Positions 41,518 to 50,665 are shown, numbered from the stretch's first letter. The stretch is DNA of 64,000 bases from Actinomadura rudentiformis (GCF_008923185.1 NZ_WBMT01000010.1:124001-188000), one strand, 5' to 3'. The notes: generated by a model from the sequence alone, not told the origin. Numbers and translations: made by a program.

Positions 41518-42702
41518 ATGGCCCCGACCCCCACCGCCGTGCTCAAGCGGCTCAACCCCCTGCCCTCCGCACCCCCCGTCGCCCCTCCGGCCCAGGCCCA
41601 CCCGCTGGCCATCCCCGTTCCGGAGGCCGTCGAGCTGGGCGCGCCGATCACCACCTTGGAGCGCATCCACCGCACCGAGGGCGGCCCCGGTGCGGCCCTG
41701 CGGATCGCCCGCACCGCCGCGACCGACTTCAAACGCGAGTTCACCGCCACGGGCACCCCCGCGCACGTGTCCACCCACGATCTGGTCACGCTGCCGTACC
41801 CGACCAAGTTCGGGCTGTGGCGCGCCCCGGCCTCCCCCTCGCCGTTCTTGTTCATCACCAACCGGTTGGTGATCGTGCGCTGGACCGACTCCGACGGCCG
41901 ACGCCGGACCCTGCTGTGGGAGCCCAGCGACACCGGGCTGGGTGGCAACACCCCCTACTTCGCCGCCCTGCAGGCCCGCACCCCCAAGCCGCTGCTGGAC
42001 ACCATGGTCCACTTCAAGGCCACGGCGCTCGAGCGCCTCGCGGAGGTGGGCATCGATACGGCCGAGGTGGACTATGTGGCCTTCGACCACCTGCACACCC
42101 AGGACGTGCGCCACCTCATCGGCACCATCAAGCCGCAGGCCGACATCTCGCCGAACGCACCGGTGGCGGCCTGGCTGCCGAAGGCCAAGCTGGTGGTGCA
42201 GCGCACCGAGCTGGAGGCCATGCGGGACCTGCACCCGCTGCAGCGGCCGTGGTATCAGCCGGACACCTACGTCGATCTGGACCCCGAGCGGATCCTGCCC
42301 ATCGACGGCGACCGGCTGCTGGCCCCCGGGGTGGCCATCATCCGCACCCCTGGGCACGCCACCGGCAACCAGACCCTGGTCCTCAACACGGGCACCGGGG
42401 TGTGGGCGCTGTCGGAGAACATGATCGCCACCGAGTGCCTCACGCCCGAGCACAGCAAGATCCCCGGCGTTAAGGGCTGGGCCCGCACCTGGGGCCAAGA
42501 GGTGATCATCAACGCCAACGTGCTGGAGACCATCGCGACGCAGTACAACTCCTGCGTGGTGGAGAAGACCCTGGTCGACCGCTCCCAGCGTGACAGCCGG
42601 TTCCTGCAGTTCTTCCCCACCAGCGAGCTGACCGCCCGGCCGGTGTTCAGCCCCGGGACCAGCCCGACCTTCGTCCACGGCAGCCTGCACCACGGTACGT
42701 GA
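41518..42702 (+). CDS. Metallo-beta-lactamase-fold hydrolase
   Basis: A 394-aa protein. The metal-binding motif is degenerate: DHLHTQDVRHL (near 197) where HxHxDH is expected, but a second His motif TPGHATGNQTL (near 280) is well kept and E/H residues follow (NMIATE, TPEHSKIPG). The first 100 residues are extra. This may be a lactonase- or esterase-type hydrolase with one altered metal site. It closes the operon; atcaggagac precedes the ATG. Right after it the DNA returns to pseudogene debris. Confidence 0.7.
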   Translation: MAPTPTAVLKRLNPLPSAPPVAPPAQAHPLAIPVPEAVELGAPITTLERIHRTEGGPGAALRIARTAATDFKREFTATGTPAHVSTHDLVTLPYPTKFGLWRAPASPSPFLFITNRLVIVRWTDSDGRRRTLLWEPSDTGLGGNTPYFAALQARTPKPLLDTMVHFKATALERLAEVGIDTAEVDYVAFDHLHTQDVRHLIGTIKPQADISPNAPVAAWLPKAKLVVQRTELEAMRDLHPLQRPWYQPDTYVDLDPERILPIDGDRLLAPGVAIIRTPGHATGNQTLVLNTGTGVWALSENMIATECLTPEHSKIPGVKGWARTWGQEVIINANVLETIATQYNSCVVEKTLVDRSQRDSRFLQFFPTSELTARPVFSPGTSPTFVHGSLHHGT

Positions 42703-42794
42703 TACACATCTTCACCACCGGCGGACGAGTTCATCGAGCACACACGGTTGCGCGCCCCGGAATGATGAGGTCGCGGGATGGACCTCCTCGCCGA

Positions 42795-42995
42795 CCGCCG
42801 ACGCAGGTGGTGGCCGGCGACATCAGCACCCCTGGGGCTTGGCCGGACCACGCCGCCGGCTGCAATCCGGTCGTACACACCGCCGCGGTGGTCTCCAACG
42901 CCGTCGACCTGGACGCCTGTTGGCGGATCAACGTGCTGGGCACTCGCAACGTGGTGGAGGCGGCCGCACGCGGCGAGGCCGGGTCACCTACCGCC
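42795..42995 (+). pseudogene. NAD-dependent epimerase/dehydratase fragment
   Basis: The frame reads VVAGDISTPGAWPDHAAGC, then VVHTAAVVSNAVDLDACW and INVLGTRNVVEAAAR. This is the middle of an extended SDR (usual VVHTAA and NVxGTxNVxEAA motifs). The N-terminal GxxGxxG and the catalytic YxxxK part are missing, so it is a remnant. Confidence 0.7.
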
Positions 42996-43086
42996 AGCAC
43001 GGCAGGAGAAGTAGCTCATGCCCCTCAGTCTGAAAGAGGAGGCCACGGCGGTCAGGCGGAGAAACGACATGCTGCCGGAACTGCGA

Positions 43087-43785
43087 GTTTGACTCGATCA
43101 CCCGGCCGTCACCTGGCTACTGGAAAGGCACGGCTCGCCGACCGCCCTCCGCAAAGCCGGACGACGCAGACTCATGGAGCTGATCCGTCCCAAGGCCCCG
43201 CGGATGGCCGAGCGGTTGATCGACGAGGTTTTCGCCGCCCTCGACGAGCAGACCGTGGTGGTCCCGGGCACCAGCACGCTCGACCTCGTCGTTCCCCCTG
43301 GCTCGTTCTCTGGCAGCCGTTCACCAGCAGCGACGCTCTCTTGAGGGGCAGATCGCAAGCCTGCTGGAAGCTCACCCTCTTTCCCAGGTCCTGACTTCGC
43401 TGCCAGGGTCGCGGCCAGGACCGCCGCTGTTCTGCTGGTCACCGTCGGCGACGGCACCAACTTCCCCAGCGCCGCTCGCCTGGCCTCCTATCCCGGCCTG
43501 GCGCCCACCACCAAGTCCTCAGGCACTCGATCCACGGTGAACACGCACCCCGAAGGGGCAACCGCCAGCTCAAGAGAGCGATGTTCCTCTCCGCGTTCGC
43601 CGCCCTCCACGACCCGGCCTCCCGCAGCTATTACGACCAGTGCCGAGTCTGCGGCAGGACCCATGCCCAGGCCCTGCTCCGCCTGGCCCGGCACCGCATC
43701 AGCGTCCTGTTCGCCATGCTCCGCGACGGCACCCTCTACGAACACCGAACCCCAAGGTCCGTGAGACTCTGCAGCCCACACGCAT
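43087..43785 (+). mobile_element. IS110-family transposase remnant
   Basis: Four frames joined by at least three shifts give FDHPAVTWLLERHGSP, PKAPRMAERLIDEVFAALDE, RSLEGQIASLLEAHPLSQVL, TAAVLLVTVGDGTNFPSAAR, YPGLAPTTKSSGT, RRGNRQLKRAMFLSAFAALH and THAQALLRLARHRISVLFAM. This is the C-terminal transposase domain of IS110/IS1111 elements with the catalytic Ser region (PGLAPTTKSSG). The N-terminal DEDD domain is gone. Non-functional. Confidence 0.85.
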
Positions 43786-43804
43786 GGGCAACTACGGAGA
43801 ACAC

Positions 43805-44119
43805 GTGACACTCCAGGAACTGATCGGCCAGCTGACCGAAGCGGACCTGGCCGAAACAGACGACGACCTGACCGTCTTCGCCAGCGAACCTTGGACCGCC
43901 GACAGCGACGCTACAGCCACCCCCAACCCCGACGACATCGCCCGGCCGGACCCACAGGGCCGGACCTATCTCCTGGAGATCTCCTTGATCCACGACGTCC
44001 TAGAGACCTGGAGCGCTCACCACGCCGGCGCCCGGCCCTCACCACAACAAGCCTGCGAGGCGGTCATCTACTACGCCGAACACGACGCCTACCTCATCCC
44101 GGACGACAACCCGGCTTGA
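43805..44119 (+). CDS. Small acidic hypothetical protein
   Basis: A GTG-started frame of 104 aa, rich in Asp/Glu in its first half (LTEADLAETDDDLTVFASEP). It has a cleaner second half, RTYLLEISLIHDVLETWSAH, then ACEAVIYYAEHDAYL. It is not recognised. The ordered second half and full-length frame suggest a real gene, perhaps IS cargo, with no signal peptide. It lies 20 nt after the IS110 remnant. Confidence 0.5.
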   Translation: MTLQELIGQLTEADLAETDDDLTVFASEPWTADSDATATPNPDDIARPDPQGRTYLLEISLIHDVLETWSAHHAGARPSPQQACEAVIYYAEHDAYLIPDDNPA

Positions 44120-44194
44120 CCAAGAACATAGAGGCACCCCCCCGCGATGGAGCAGCCAAGCTGTACGTCGGCGGCCTGCGGACCTTTCATGGGT

Positions 44195-44671
44195 TCACCG
44201 GACGGCCGGTAGCGGAAGAACGGACGCCGGCCGATACCCAAAACGAGCAGCATCGCCGGCGTCCAGCAGGGACTGCATGAGTTGCAAGCTCCCCCACAGC
44301 CAGATGTCCTTGCCGCTCTGTTCCTTGAGCTCCCGGACGGTGGCGGCCGGGTCACGCGTCACGGTCGCGGCGGGGGAGTCGCCCCAAGGTGCCTTCTCCA
44401 GCTTCGACGAGGCCACGAACTTGGTGAGGTTGTTGAGCTTGTCGCCGTACTCACCCTGCTCCTCAGCGTACGCCCAGCCCGTGGACTGGGCGTAGGTGTT
44501 CGCGCCGAGAACCAGCGTGTCGACCGCGTCGATAAGCCCCATCACCCTTGCCTTGAACGCAGGATCGGTCTTTTCGGAAAAGGGCTCCACTGACACGAAG
44601 CTGAGCCCGCCGTCCTCCTCCGCAGCGATGCCGTCGACGGTGACCCACTGCTGGACTATGAGTTTTCGCAT
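44195..44671 (-). pseudogene. Dihydrofolate-reductase-like (RibD C-domain) gene, 3' truncated
   Basis: The first 130 residues match the DHFR-like/RibD family: RKLIVQQWVTVDGIAAEEDG, LVLGANTYAQ, and DIWLWGSLQLMQSLLDAG. The family then continues with about 40 residues including VLGxGxxLF; here the frame enters unrelated sequence (DAARFGYRPASV) and stops. Either a deletion or a frameshift removed the C-terminal strands. Such proteins are stress-induced reductases of unclear substrate. Confidence 0.7.
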
Positions 44672-44680
44672 TACTGACCG

Positions 44681-44800
44681 TACCTTTCGAGTATCTGTCG
44701 GCTGAGCATGTCCGCCGGTACGGAGACTTCATGACGGACCCGACGCCGGAGGAACTGCAGCGGTTCTTCTTCTGGACGAGGCCGGTTCATGGCCGCTGGT
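44681..44800 (+). mobile_element. Tn3-family transposase N-terminal remnant
   Basis: The frame reads EYLSAEHVRRYGDFMTDPTP, then EELQRFFF; a one-base shift then gives LDEAGSWPLV. YGxFxxDPTPEELxRFFxLD is the start of Tn3-family transposases (DUF4158). Only about 40 residues are recognisable. A C-terminal Tn3 remnant of the same strand lies at 49.97-50.15 kb. Confidence 0.55.
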
Positions 44801-44874
44801 GCCCCTGGGACGGAGTCGGCACCGCGTTCTCGACATCCTCCAGGGCTCGTGCCCCCAGATCTCGTCAGCGATCA

Positions 44875-45033
44875 TGCCGCTGCGCGTGGGTGCTGCGCAT
44901 ACTGGTGCCGCTGCTGACATCCGAGCCGTACACGCGCAGCGTGATCGCGACCGCATCACCGGTGTTGCGGACCTGGTGGATGTCGCCGGGCGGGGTGACG
45001 CCGTCGTGATGACCGAGGAAAGTCGATCGAGAC
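44875..45033 (-). pseudogene. Cysteine-dioxygenase-like cupin fragment
   Basis: On the minus strand the frame reads FLGHHDGVTPPGDIHQVRNT, then GDAVAITLRVYGSDV before a stop. It matches the C-terminal third of the intact cysteine dioxygenase gene at 46524-47072 (APPGDIHRVRN, ISLHIYGTDL) but differs in many residues, so it is a diverged second copy and not a recent duplication. The N-terminal metal His residues are missing. Confidence 0.6.
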
Positions 45034-45319
45034 CGTTCTCTGTGGTCGAAATGATCGCTCTAGAGGTAGTGGCCGCTGGCGAGGTGGGGAGGGTTCTGGC
45101 ATGCCGCACAGTGCCAGGTAGCCCTGTTGGGGGAGGTCGACGCGGACGGCCAGGCCGATGTCTATGGCCCGGTGGTTGGCGGTGATGATGCAGTTGACCA
45201 GTGTCTGGCCTTGTGTGGAGGCGAGAGCCTCCCACAAAAGTGTTTCGGCGGTTGCGATGTCTGCGGCGGCACGTGCTTGGGCGGAAATGCAGGTCTTCGT
45301 TACCGGCGAGGACCGCCGC

Positions 45320-45620
45320 CCTACTCTGCGGGCCGAACTGGACCTCGGCTCGAGGAGGGCGGGGTTACTGATCAGGCTCACTCACGGCCCGATGGCGCTG
45401 ACCGAGATCGCGGAAACCGCGACGTCGATCCCCCTGCCGCCACCATCGCCGTGAAGCAGTTCCAACGGCGTGGACTCGTTCGGAGGGACCGCACTCCGAG
45501 GACAACCGCCGAAAGCTCGTCCACCTCACCGACGCCGGACTGGAGGCAGCCAATAGGCGCATTCCTGCTCTCAGGCGCGCTGGCGTTCGGCTCGCTGCCG
45601 GATCAGCTCCTCGACCGGGC
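45320..45620 (+). pseudogene. MarR-family regulator remnant
   Basis: Three frames give LLIRLTHGPMALTEIAETAT, then VKQFQRRGLVRRDRTP, then DNRRKLVHLTDAGLEAANRR. These are the MarR helix-turn-helix and wing (LTELA, LxxRGLVxRxxxPxDRR, VxLTDAG). Two frameshifts and loss of the N-terminal dimer helix show it is dead. It converges on the PPOX gene. Confidence 0.65.
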
Positions 45621-46071
45621 TCGGCAGAGTCGTCTCGAAGTCGATCAGCTTTGCCCAGGTCGGGGTCACGACGATCCGGACCATGCCGTCGTGGTAGAGC
45701 GAACGGATCTCTTTCTCCCACTCGACCCGTTGCTCGGGCGTCATCTCATAGGTGCTGGTCGACTGGAGATACTCGTCCGGGATGCCGTCGACGTAGTCCA
45801 GCTCGGCCCGGCCGCGGATCAGCAAGATCTTGGGCGGGTGCACCTCGGTGTCGATCGTCAGGGCGACCATCGGGTTCTCGCTCAGGGCCTGAAGCTTCGG
45901 AGCGTTCTTCGGGGTGCACACGACGATCTCCGAGCCGTTCCAGGCAAAGATGATCGGGATATTGCGGGGTGTGCCGTCCTTGGCGACGTAGGCCAAGCGG
46001 GTCATGTCGCGAGCCAGCAGTTCCTGACTGAGCGGCCGGTTCAGAACCTCGGTGATCTCGTTCGGTTGCAC
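45571..46071 (-). CDS. Pyridoxamine-5'-phosphate-oxidase-fold flavin/F420 protein
   Basis: A 166-aa split-barrel protein with MTRLAYVAKDGTPRNIPIIF, EIVVCTPKNAPKLQAL and PPKILLIRGRAELDYV, the usual PPOX-family core. Members bind FMN, F420 or haem and reduce varied substrates; the cofactor here is not clear. It is followed 82 nt upstream on the same strand by a truncated VOC gene and then cysteine dioxygenase, so a former three-gene group is possible. The ATG at 46071 has aggagga upstream. Confidence 0.85.
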   Translation of the reverse strand: MQPNEITEVLNRPLSQELLARDMTRLAYVAKDGTPRNIPIIFAWNGSEIVVCTPKNAPKLQALSENPMVALTIDTEVHPPKILLIRGRAELDYVDGIPDEYLQSTSTYEMTPEQRVEWEKEIRSLYHDGMVRIVVTPTWAKLIDFETTLPSPVEELIRQRAERQRA

Positions 46072-46153
46072 GGTTTCCTCCTATTGTCGTTCTCAGTCCA
46101 CCCAGTGGATCGTTCTGGCGGGTCGCCGGTCGCGGGTCGGCCGCGACGGGCCG

Positions 46154-46480
46154 TCAGCCGAGCTCCTCGGCCAGTGCGACGACGATGCCCTGGGGGCCGC
46201 GGATGTAGCAGAGCCGGTAGCTGTCCTCGTACTGCCCCACATCCCCGGCGAGTTCGGCGCCGTGGGCGAGCAGGCGGGCGATGGCGTCGTCGATGGCGTC
46301 GACCCTGAACATGATGCGGCGAATGCCCAGCGTGTTCGCCGGAGCGTCTTTCGGCACGCCGCTGATCGCCTTCGGCGTGTGGTGCTTCGCCAGCTCGATC
46401 CGCCGGTGGCCGTCCGGGGTCCGCATCATCGCGATGTCGACTCGTTGGTCGTCGACGATCTTGCCGATATTGTCCTCCGC
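46154..46480 (-). pseudogene. VOC/glyoxalase-family gene, 5' truncated
   Basis: The frame reads DNIGKIVDDQRVDIAMMRTP, HHTPKAISG, then LGIRRIMFRVDAIDDAIARL and YRLCYIRGPQGIVVALAEEL. This is the second half of a vicinal-oxygen-chelate domain protein with its closing metal Glu (ALAEE). The first beta-alpha-beta module, including the first metal His, is absent and no start or ribosome site is seen, so it is probably inactive. Confidence 0.7.
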
Positions 46481-46523
46481 CGAATCGTCATGCTGGCCTT
46501 CGTTCTTTGGGCGTACGGCGCGC

Positions 46524-47072
46524 TCATTTGGTGGCTTCGGTCGGGAGATCGTAGAAGCGGCGGACGCTGGAGCCGACGCGGCGCAGGTCGGTTCCGTAGA
46601 TGTGCAGGGAGATGGCGGTGTCGTCGCTGATGTTGCGGACGCGGTGGATATCGCCGGGCGGGGCGAAGCCGCTGACCTCGCCGGTCCGGTTGGCCTTGCT
46701 GCCTACCTCGGTAAGGGTGGTGCCGTCCTCGGAGAGCTCGTACAGATCCTCGTGCTCCACGCCGGCCAGGACGCCGAACACGCACCAGGTCACGTGGTCG
46801 TGGACACGGGTCAGCGCGCCGGGCCGCCAGACGATCGCCACCATCGAGAACGATCCGTCCGGCTCCACGTGCAGGCGATGGCTGCTTGAGGTGCCGCGCT
46901 CGCCGACGAGCGGACCCGCGGTGAGCAGTTCGGGTGGCGGCAGGTGCTCGTGCAAGGCCTCGGCCACGTATGACGCGGTGTCGCGCCAGCCGGCCTCGCG
47001 GGCGACGGCTCCGCGTACTGCGGTGATCAGTTCGTCCAGCTCCACGGTGGAGCGCACGGCTAGGGTGTTCAT
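46524..47072 (-). CDS. Cysteine dioxygenase
   Basis: A 182-aa cupin. The iron-binding His residues are H91 and H93 in RVHDHVTWC and H143 in GDIHRVRN; TGEVSGFAPPG and ISLHIYGTDL follow the family pattern. It oxidises L-cysteine to cysteine sulfinate with O2 in the cytoplasm, the first step of cysteine catabolism. It is divergent from a LuxR-type ATPase regulator with 104 bp between, which may control it. A diverged fragment of the same family lies at 44.9 kb. Confidence 0.9.
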   Translation of the reverse strand: MNTLAVRSTVELDELITAVRGAVAREAGWRDTASYVAEALHEHLPPPELLTAGPLVGERGTSSSHRLHVEPDGSFSMVAIVWRPGALTRVHDHVTWCVFGVLAGVEHEDLYELSEDGTTLTEVGSKANRTGEVSGFAPPGDIHRVRNISDDTAISLHIYGTDLRRVGSSVRRFYDLPTEATK

Positions 47073-47176
47073 GGTGTCTCCCTTCCGGGTGTGCTCCCAG
47101 CGTCCGCCCCGGGGGGACCTGTGGTCATCCGTGCTGACCGCAGAGCACCACGGATGCCACCACGGAAAGGGGACCG

Positions 47177-49828
47177 GTGGCGGAGCGAATATCAGAGCGG
47201 GAAGCCGAGGTGCTGGCCGCGCTTGGCGCGCGGCTGTCCAACGCGCAGATCGCGCGTCGGCTGCACATTTCCGTGCGCACGGTGGAGAGCCACGTGTCGT
47301 CGCTGCTGCGCAAATACGGCATGGCCGACCGGTGGGCGCTGGCGGAGCTGGCCCGCTCCACGGAGCGGGAACCGGGTCCTGTCGTCGGCCTTCCGGTGGC
47401 CGGCACGACGTTCGTGGGCCGCGACGCCGAGTGCGCCGCCGTACTGGCCGCGCTCGAGGAGGCCCGTCTGGTGACGCTGCTGGGTCCGGGCGGCGTGGGC
47501 AAGACCCGGCTGGCCGCGGTGGCCGCCGAGAACGCCGTCGCGTCGTTCCCGTCCGGCGGCGGGTTCGTGGACCTGGTGCCGGTACGTGACGGGTTCGTGG
47601 CCCGCGCGGTCGCGACCACGCTCGGGGTCACTGAGGGCTCGCATCAGCCGCTGGACGAGGCGGTCGCGGCGCGGCTGGGTACGGGGCGGTCGCTGCTCGT
47701 CCTGGACAACTGCGAGCATGTGATCGACGAGGCGGCCGCGTTCGCGGAGCGCATCCTGGCCGCCTGCCCGGGCACCCGCGTACTGGTGACCAGCCGGGAA
47801 CGGCTCGGCGTCCCGGGTGAACGCAGCGTGCCGGTCGCGCCGCTGCCGCTGGGTTCGGACGCTGAGCGGCTGTTCCACGACCGGGCGCTGAGCGCCGACC
47901 CGGAGTTCGTGGCGGAGCCCGCGGTGATCGCGGACCTGTGCGCGCGGCTGGACGGCATGCCCTTGGCGATCGAGCTGGCCGCGGCGCGGGGCGCGTCGCT
48001 GGGCGCCACAGGGCTGCTCGCCGCCTTGGAGGACGCGCTGCGGCTGCTGTCGGGCGGGCGCGGCGGCGACGAGCGGCACCGGTCCCTGCGCGCGGTGCTG
48101 TCCTGGAGCTATGACCTGCTCGGCGAGGAGGAGCAGGCGCTGTTCCGTCGGCTCGGGGTGTTCGTCGGAGCATTCGACATCGACGCCGCGGCCGCCATCG
48201 GCGGGGACCGGGCGAGCGTCGCGGACCTGCTCGGCCAGCTGGTGGACAAGAGCCTCGTGGTGCACGTGCGCGGCCGGGTCAGCCGATGGCGCCTGCTGGA
48301 GACCGTACGAGCCTTCGCGCTGGCCGAGATGACGGCCGCGGGCGAGGAGGACAAAACCAGGGCGCACCACCTTCGCTGGGCCGCCGACGCGGCGTCCGCC
48401 ACCGAGGGCAGGCTCGGTGCCCCCGCGTGGCGGGAGGACTTCGACGCCATGGCCGCGGATCTGCGGGCCGCGCTGGCCGCATCCGGCGGTCCGGGCGAGG
48501 TGACGCATCGGCTGGCGAGCGCACTGGCACACCTGACTTTCGCCCGCCGGCACCTGCTGGAGTCCTTCGCGCACCACCGGACCGCCGCCGCGGTCGCGCC
48601 GGACGCGGCCTCGGCGGCACGTGATCTGCGCGCGGGAGCCGGATGCGCGCACGTGAGCACCACGTCCAACCAGCACGTGTACGAACTGCTGCTGGAGGCG
48701 GCTGAACAGGGGCTGCGGGCCGGGGACGACCGCGGCCGGGCAATCGACCTGGCCCGCGCGGTCGAGACCGCGTGCCGGTTCCCCGAGGCGTTCGAGACCG
48801 GCATACCGCACGAGCGCCTGCGCGGCCTCCTCGACGACGCGGTCGCGGCCGGGCCCGGTGACGATCCGGAGGTGGCGGCGTGCGTGGCCGTGGCCCGCGC
48901 GTGGCTGGCCGGCCCGGCCAAGGGCGCGCCGGACCCCGAGCTCGCCTCGGCCGCCGTCGCCGCCACCCGGGTGACCGCGGATCCAGTACTGATCAGCTCC
49001 GGGCTGGGCGCGGCGGCGACCGCGGCACTGCACGCCGGACGGCTGCGGGAGGCCAACCGCATCACCCGGGAACGTCTGCGGCTGCTGCCGTCCATGGACG
49101 GCGACGACCCGTACTGCGCGCCCGAGATCTGCAACACCTACGGCCGGGCCTGCATCTACGCGATCATGGCCGGCGACCTGCGCGGCGCGATGGCCGCGGC
49201 ACGGGCCGGCATCGAGGACGACCTGCTGAGCGACACCCACATCACCGCCAGCCGTCTGGTCCAGCCGCTCGTGCTGACCGGCCGGTTCCGCGACGCGATC
49301 AGATACGCCGAACGGATGTGGGACCAGTGGGAACGCGCCGGACGGCCAGCCCCGCTGTGGATGCTCCCGGCCGTCTGCACAACGGTGCTGGCGTCCGCGA
49401 TGGTCGAGGAAGACGTCGCGCTGTGGCGATCCCGCGCCGCGGAGGTGGCCGGCGGCACGCTCGGCACAGCCGCGGTCGCGGCGTTCGTCGACGCCCGCCT
49501 CGCCCTCCACGACGGCCAATACGACGCCGCCGCCCCCCTCGTACGCCACGCCTTCGCCGTCAACGCGCCGCTGGACCCGTACCTGGCGTACGCCCGGGCG
49601 GCGGGCGCGGAACTGGCCGTGGCGGCGGACATGCCCGACGCCGCGGCCCTGCTGGCGGCCGCCACCCCGCTCGCCGAGGAGAACGCCTGGACAGCGGCCT
49701 GCCTCGCCCGAGCCCGCGGACGCCTCCACAAAGACAGTTCCGAGCTGGCCCGCTCCATCAAAGCGTGGGAACACCTGGACGCCCAAGCCGAACAAGCCCA
49801 CACAGAAACCCTGCGAGCCCAACCTTAA
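47177..49828 (+). CDS. LuxR-type HTH / NB-ARC ATPase regulator with helical repeats
   Basis: An 883-aa regulator with domains in unusual order: the LuxR helix-turn-helix is at the N-terminus (ISEREAEVLAALGARLSNAQ, ARRLHISVRTVESHVSSLLR, residues 5-45). It is followed by an NTPase with P-loop GPGGVGKT (103-110), Walker B LLVLDNCEH and a winged-helix LSWSYDLLGEEEQALFRRL, and then about 450 residues of TPR-like Ala-rich helices. Most LAL/AfsR regulators have the HTH at the C-terminus. It likely senses a signal through the repeats and activates nearby genes; the divergent cysteine dioxygenase is the obvious candidate. GTG start with aaagggga upstream. Confidence 0.9.
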   Translation: MAERISEREAEVLAALGARLSNAQIARRLHISVRTVESHVSSLLRKYGMADRWALAELARSTEREPGPVVGLPVAGTTFVGRDAECAAVLAALEEARLVTLLGPGGVGKTRLAAVAAENAVASFPSGGGFVDLVPVRDGFVARAVATTLGVTEGSHQPLDEAVAARLGTGRSLLVLDNCEHVIDEAAAFAERILAACPGTRVLVTSRERLGVPGERSVPVAPLPLGSDAERLFHDRALSADPEFVAEPAVIADLCARLDGMPLAIELAAARGASLGATGLLAALEDALRLLSGGRGGDERHRSLRAVLSWSYDLLGEEEQALFRRLGVFVGAFDIDAAAAIGGDRASVADLLGQLVDKSLVVHVRGRVSRWRLLETVRAFALAEMTAAGEEDKTRAHHLRWAADAASATEGRLGAPAWREDFDAMAADLRAALAASGGPGEVTHRLASALAHLTFARRHLLESFAHHRTAAAVAPDAASAARDLRAGAGCAHVSTTSNQHVYELLLEAAEQGLRAGDDRGRAIDLARAVETACRFPEAFETGIPHERLRGLLDDAVAAGPGDDPEVAACVAVARAWLAGPAKGAPDPELASAAVAATRVTADPVLISSGLGAAATAALHAGRLREANRITRERLRLLPSMDGDDPYCAPEICNTYGRACIYAIMAGDLRGAMAAARAGIEDDLLSDTHITASRLVQPLVLTGRFRDAIRYAERMWDQWERAGRPAPLWMLPAVCTTVLASAMVEEDVALWRSRAAEVAGGTLGTAAVAAFVDARLALHDGQYDAAAPLVRHAFAVNAPLDPYLAYARAAGAELAVAADMPDAAALLAAATPLAEENAWTAACLARARGRLHKDSSELARSIKAWEHLDAQAEQAHTETLRAQP

Positions 49829-49974
49829 CGATCTTGTTCCGCGAGCCAGACCACACCGAAGGCGAAGACCGTCGCCGACCGGCGCGACAGGTGAGGGTCT
49901 CGCGCTCGGAACTCGGGTCACCGCCGCGAGGAGCCCGAAGAGCATCAGGCCGCCCCTTCCGGGTCCAGGCTGTC

Positions 49975-50150
49975 TACAGGAATTCCGGGCACCGCCTGGC
50001 CCGCAAGATCTGCCACGGCGGCAACGGCCCGATCCGCCAAGCTTGCCTGAAGGACGAGCAGACCAACTGGCGGCGCTCGGCCTGGTCGTCAACGCCGTCG
50101 CCCTGTAGAACTCCCGCTACCTGTCGGCGGCCGGGGTGCTGGCCGCCGCG
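49975..50150 (+). mobile_element. Tn3-family transposase C-terminal remnant
   Basis: Two frames give YRNSGHRLARKICHGGNGPI, then EGRADQLAALGLVVNAVAL, a stop where Trp is expected (TAG for TGG), then NSRYLSAAGVLAAAG. The block HRLARxxxHGxxGxIRQxYREGxxDQLxALGLVxNAxxLWNxRY is the end of Tn3 transposases. It has the same strand and family as the N-terminal remnant at 44.7 kb. Confidence 0.8.
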
Positions 50151-50665
50151 GGTGGCCCTGGTGTGCGTCGGGCGGCGGGGCGCAGGATGGCGGCGATGCT
50201 GGTGGCGGGGCCGGTGACCAATGTGATCGGCAAGCGGGTGATCGGCCGGTCCGGCAGCCCCCGGTTGCGGGGTCGGCGGCCGGGCCGGTGCCTGAGTCGG
50301 GGGCGTTTCCGTCCGGGCCTACGGCTGCCGCCATCGCTTTCGCTGCAGCGGTGGTCGCGGCAGCGCCTATCCCTGGTGTGCCGGTGGCCAGGTTGGCCGT
50401 GGTCGCCTATGCACGCGTGTATACCGGCGCGCTATCCGAGCGGCATCGGCGCCGGCTCCGGTGCGGGTCCGGCCGGAACGCTGACCGCAGGTCGCGCTAG
50501 GAACGGCCCCTTTCAGCCTCTTGTTCTCAGCCCTCTTGCTTGCGGCGGTATTTGTCCAGGTCCCAGGTTTAGGCCTTTCAGGTCGGGCACGCCCAGAGAC
50601 ACCCCAAGTGCAATGAATCAAACCCATGATTGGGAGCTCGACCAGGGAGCGGGAGGTGAACCGCG
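50151..50665. other. Gene-free stretch
   Basis: Six-frame reading shows no motif or plausible start. It follows the Tn3 C-terminal remnant and may hold its decayed end. No terminal inverted repeat could be identified by eye. Confidence 0.5.

Noticed and set aside
47192..50092. 966-codon open frame on the minus strand
   Set aside because: Antisense shadow of the LuxR/NB-ARC gene; composition is Arg/Gln/Gly-rich and it has no recognisable domain.
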